Assembly (NCBI GenBank): GCA_024362935.1
Contig: JANCRA010000012.1
Location: forward strand, 6,138,001-6,202,000
DNA length: 64,000 nucleotides
Reading direction: 5' to 3'
Source of the DNA: Setophaga petechia
Taxonomy: Eukaryota; Chordata; Aves; Passeriformes; Parulidae
Of the stretch, positions 61,001-64,000 are shown piece after piece. Position numbers and translations under genes: made by a program. Under the pieces are notes generated by a model, which saw nothing but the letters and a program-made list of their open reading frames with translations, did no database searches and was not told where the DNA came from. The first letter of the stretch is position 1. The number at the start of each line of letters is the position of its first letter.

Positions 61001-62972
61001 GGATTGGTTTGTCTAGATCCCAACTGCAACTCAAATTTTGAAAAATATAATCTAGTTTGTAAATCCTTTGCTATTGAAAACTCTTTATATCTGCTTGCTG
61101 CTTTTTGTTTATTATCATATAAAATCCATAGTTTAACTTAAGAACGGAAAAATTTTTAAAATTTTTTTCTAAATAACTTTCAAATCTGTAATTTGAATAA
61201 TTATTTTTTCCTTGAAAAATCAAGTCTGGGTTTGAAGTTGTATAACTGGTTTTGAAGATATTCAACCCCAGAGTTTGATGCACATATTTTTCCTTAAATT
61301 ACTACTGTAGAAAAAAATTATGTTTTTAGTAAAATATTTATTTTTTGTATTTTATCACCAATTATTTAATTTGAAAAATCAGTAATTTTAATCACAGAAA
61401 GCTGTGTGAATGGATATGGTCATGTTCTCTAGTTTCTCTGAATATGGGAACTCTTTCCTTTATATTTCACTGTAGGCGCATAAGACTTTAGTTTAACATT
61501 AATTTCTTCCTAACAAGGTTGAATGATCAGTTCAGGAAAAACAAACAAAAAAACCCCCAGGTTGTTAAATATGTCATGTTTAAAATAAATACATAAATAA
61601 AAGGAAAATATCATTTTAATTTTTAATTTTGAAGATTCCAGATCCAAGCCAAAAAAGAAAATAATTGTCTCTTCCTTTTTAAGGCTACCAAATAAGAAAA
61701 ATGTCACAGAATCTGGCATTAAATTTAAGACAGGTATAAAAAACATGGGGGAAAAAAAGATTGTATATTATACCACTTGTGATATAAGCACTTCAGGAAA
61801 CAAAACAAATCTAAATATTGGAAAAATCCTAAAAGTAAATCATTTCCAATCATGGGAAAAAAATATTCCCTGCTACATTTGTGATTCTACTTGCCAGCAA
61901 CATGGATTTCCGTGTGCTTTTTTTAGATAAGGAAATATTAGCAGTAAAAATCAAAACTATTTGTTAACTGCTCAGACAAAAGCACAAATTACATAAATTC
62001 AGATGATGTCTAAATTCCCAAATAAGAGACAGTAAGACCAAAAATAAGAAATTTACTTTGCCACTATTGACTGTATTTATAACCTGCACCATGCATTCAA
62101 GGCCAGATCCTGTACATATAAAATTACAGGTAGCCTTTTATTCCATCAGTCCTCCAGCAGTGAGGGCTATTGATTGTGTTAAGAAAAAGCTTTTTTGTCT
62201 TGGCTGCCAGACCAGTTCTAATACGTTTTTCTTTGCTTTCCTTTCCTTAATTCAGTTTGAGCTACATACTTCAAAAGTAGGAGCAGAGGTTTGATAATAG
62301 GTTTATAAACTCCTGAAATTATAGAGTTGTTATAGAAGAAAGAGCAATACAATATATATTTCAGTAGCATGAGCTGACCTATTACAATAAATACTTGAAA
62401 ATTTGCAACTATTATTGCTGGAGTTTGGAAGTGCACTTTTGTGGTGTCATAAATTATGGTATCATTTTTGCATATTAATTATTATAAAATGAGTTATAAT
62501 GCATGTTCTAATACTAAACACTTGTAAAGAATGAAATTGCACTTTAATAAAACCCAATTCCTTTTATGCTGACATAAATGCATCAATTTTAACTTTTTCA
62601 CAGATTTATAAAATTGACTTGCAATAATAAAATGACCACATGCATCATAAAAAAAAACTTCCTAAACTAAATATAGTTTCATTTTTCTCAAGTATCATTC
62701 TGAAAAAACTGGAATTTCTATTATACATGGGAAATACATTCCAAATACCGTTCCTAGAATACAATAAAAATGTGTTTATGTGTTTTAAGGAAAGTTTTTC
62801 ATGTGTTACTTATGCACTTTACCAAAGCTGCCCAGTCCTGGGAGTAGCTTTGAACTAGAATGATTCTTAAATTCAAAGTCTGACATCTCTCAGTTATCCT
62901 TAGAGGCAGTCTGAGTTTGTTCTCTGTTTAATATGCAATCTGTATTTCAGTTAATTGCAAAACTTTTATTTA
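58046..62972. other. Unclassified AT-rich non-coding DNA
   Basis: Nearly 5 kb of very AT-rich sequence without exon-like frames or recognised repeats. It has a 17-base near-palindrome CAGTATACAGTATACTG at 58487-58503 and a T16 run at 59795-59810. The 125-codon minus frame at 59392-59769 shows no known domain. Confidence 0.55.
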
Positions 62973-63289
62973 GAGCGCGTGATGCTGCATTCTCCTGGGA
63001 TGCCTTTGTAACCACCCTCAGTGTGTGACCTGCTCTCCCAAGGTGGGATCTCCCAAAGACCAGCGAGCTGGTGGGGACAGAGATGTGTCACTGAGGTAGA
63101 CAAGGTCACCTTAGCCTGGTTTGGAGCATGAGGTGCATGGAATGCCAGAGCCTGCCTGCACAGAGGCCTCAGGAGAAACAGGCTGCTGCTGTGGTTTTGT
63201 GTGCCACAGACAGGAATGCATTTGGAACCAGGGTGTGCATAGCAGAGGAGGTTCTGACAGGACTGCCTATTACTGGAAAAAAAAAAAAA
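62973..63289 (+). other. GC-richer block ending in A13
   Basis: About 300 GC-richer bases end in a 13-base A run (63277-63289), which is the outline of a poly(A)-tailed retrocopy. No AATAAA precedes the run, no target-site duplication is obvious, and neither reading frame (108 codons minus, 106 codons plus) resembles a known protein. A degraded retropseudogene is possible but unproven. Confidence 0.25.
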
Positions 63290-64000
63290 CAAACTGAGAT
63301 CCCTTTTCCCTTTTTGTGTAATGAATTTGTACTAAATTGCATTGTACACTGCAGTCTAAATTTTTCCAGTGTTAAGAAGGAGAAGTCACATAAGTTACAC
63401 TACCAAAGCACTTCTTACTTTATATATTTTATTTGCTATTTCTTTTAATGTTATGTAGCCAGAAACTGAGTAGTCTTCTAACAACTAAAATCAGTTCAAT
63501 TTAATAAGGCTCATGATCGTTTCACAGTACAGAGAGCATTATTTTCAGACTATTTTCCTATTTCCTAATTTTCAGTTTGCCATAAAATCCAAAATTTCAA
63601 AGATTTATGGTTTTTTAAGAACAGTGGAATCTCCAGGTTACCTACTTGACAGGATACTCCACAGAAGTGGATATGGGAAACTGTTCTAAGTGTTAGTGTG
63701 CCCCTTGGGAAAACAAGAGCTACTTTTGCAGTGATGTGGCCTTCCTTGTTCTCTCACATGATAGAAAGAAAGCAGTGTTTGATCAAGGACAGGAAAAGTT
63801 ACTCTTTTCTCCACGGTTTCAGGTTTTCCCAATGCTATAATTTACTTCTCACTCTTAATTTAAGCAGGTGTAAGCGCCCCTGAATGTGCAAAGCAGAGAA
63901 CAACTAACTATAACAGTTACATTTTAAAATATTTTCAGCAGATATGATTTCAGAAAAATCTGATAGAGTACTAGATTTATGTACTAATGCAAATTTTTCC
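63290..64000. other. Unclassified AT-rich non-coding DNA
   Basis: No gene or recognised repeat to the end of the window. Confidence 0.55.

Noticed and set aside
1..64000. CRISPR array, operon, prokaryotic promoter or ribosome-binding-site signals
   Set aside because: The window is vertebrate nuclear DNA by its repeat content. No regularly spaced identical repeats with unique spacers and no gene clusters exist.

Overview
The window looks like a gene-poor, AT-rich stretch of a bird genome, either intergenic desert or the inside of a very long intron. The evidence is the repeat content. There are several decayed CR1 LINE copies whose 3' ends carry the avian octamer tail (ATTCTATG-like), one ERVL-type LTR element of a kind widespread in birds, few CpGs, and vertebrate microsatellites (TATC, CA, GATA/GGAT). 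I found no convincing protein-coding exon, no tRNA, rRNA or recognisable small RNA gene, no CpG island and no CRISPR array. Nearly all open frames are short, many need non-ATG starts, and the longest (204 codons) runs antisense through a microsatellite and a LINE.

Layout: 1-29 kb is mostly sequence I cannot classify. It is interrupted by a degenerate ~58-bp tandem array (2.02-2.26 kb), a GC-richer patch with a 40-codon ATG frame in good Kozak context (4.54-4.83 kb), a CR1 3' end (6.5-6.9 kb), a GC-rich patch that may be an old minus-strand LTR (17.2-17.66 kb), a TATC microsatellite (22.2 kb) and an LTR-like segment (23.26-23.55 kb). From 29.0 to 33.6 kb three CR1 copies lie in a row on the plus strand, the middle one about 2.2 kb and still carrying much of the reverse-transcriptase region in broken form. 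From 37.9 to 39.2 kb there is a moderately GC-rich block with a CA16 microsatellite and an old 114-bp duplication, unclassified but repeat-like. CR1 copies follow at 45.55-46.70 kb and 49.23-50.62 kb. The second sits between GATA-type tracts, starts at a short inverted octamer array and has lost its central reverse-transcriptase part. A small minus-strand CR1 tail lies at 54.1 kb. An ERVL-type LTR (54.34-54.93 kb) with CRE-like site, TATA box and primer-binding site runs into about 800 bp of internal leader with tandem repeats (to about 55.76 kb). The remaining 8 kb is unclassified AT-rich DNA, apart from a perfect 11-bp-stem hairpin at 58.0 kb and a GC-richer block ending in A13 at 63.28 kb.

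No group of genes works together here, and I see no sign of a novel biological system. The best leads are structural: the composite CR1 at 49.1-50.6 kb, the LTR with intact promoter motifs, the degenerate tandem array at 2 kb, several recent small tandem duplications and perfect hairpins, and the unclassified GC-richer blocks. Family assignments were made from memory of avian repeat consensus sequences. No search was run.
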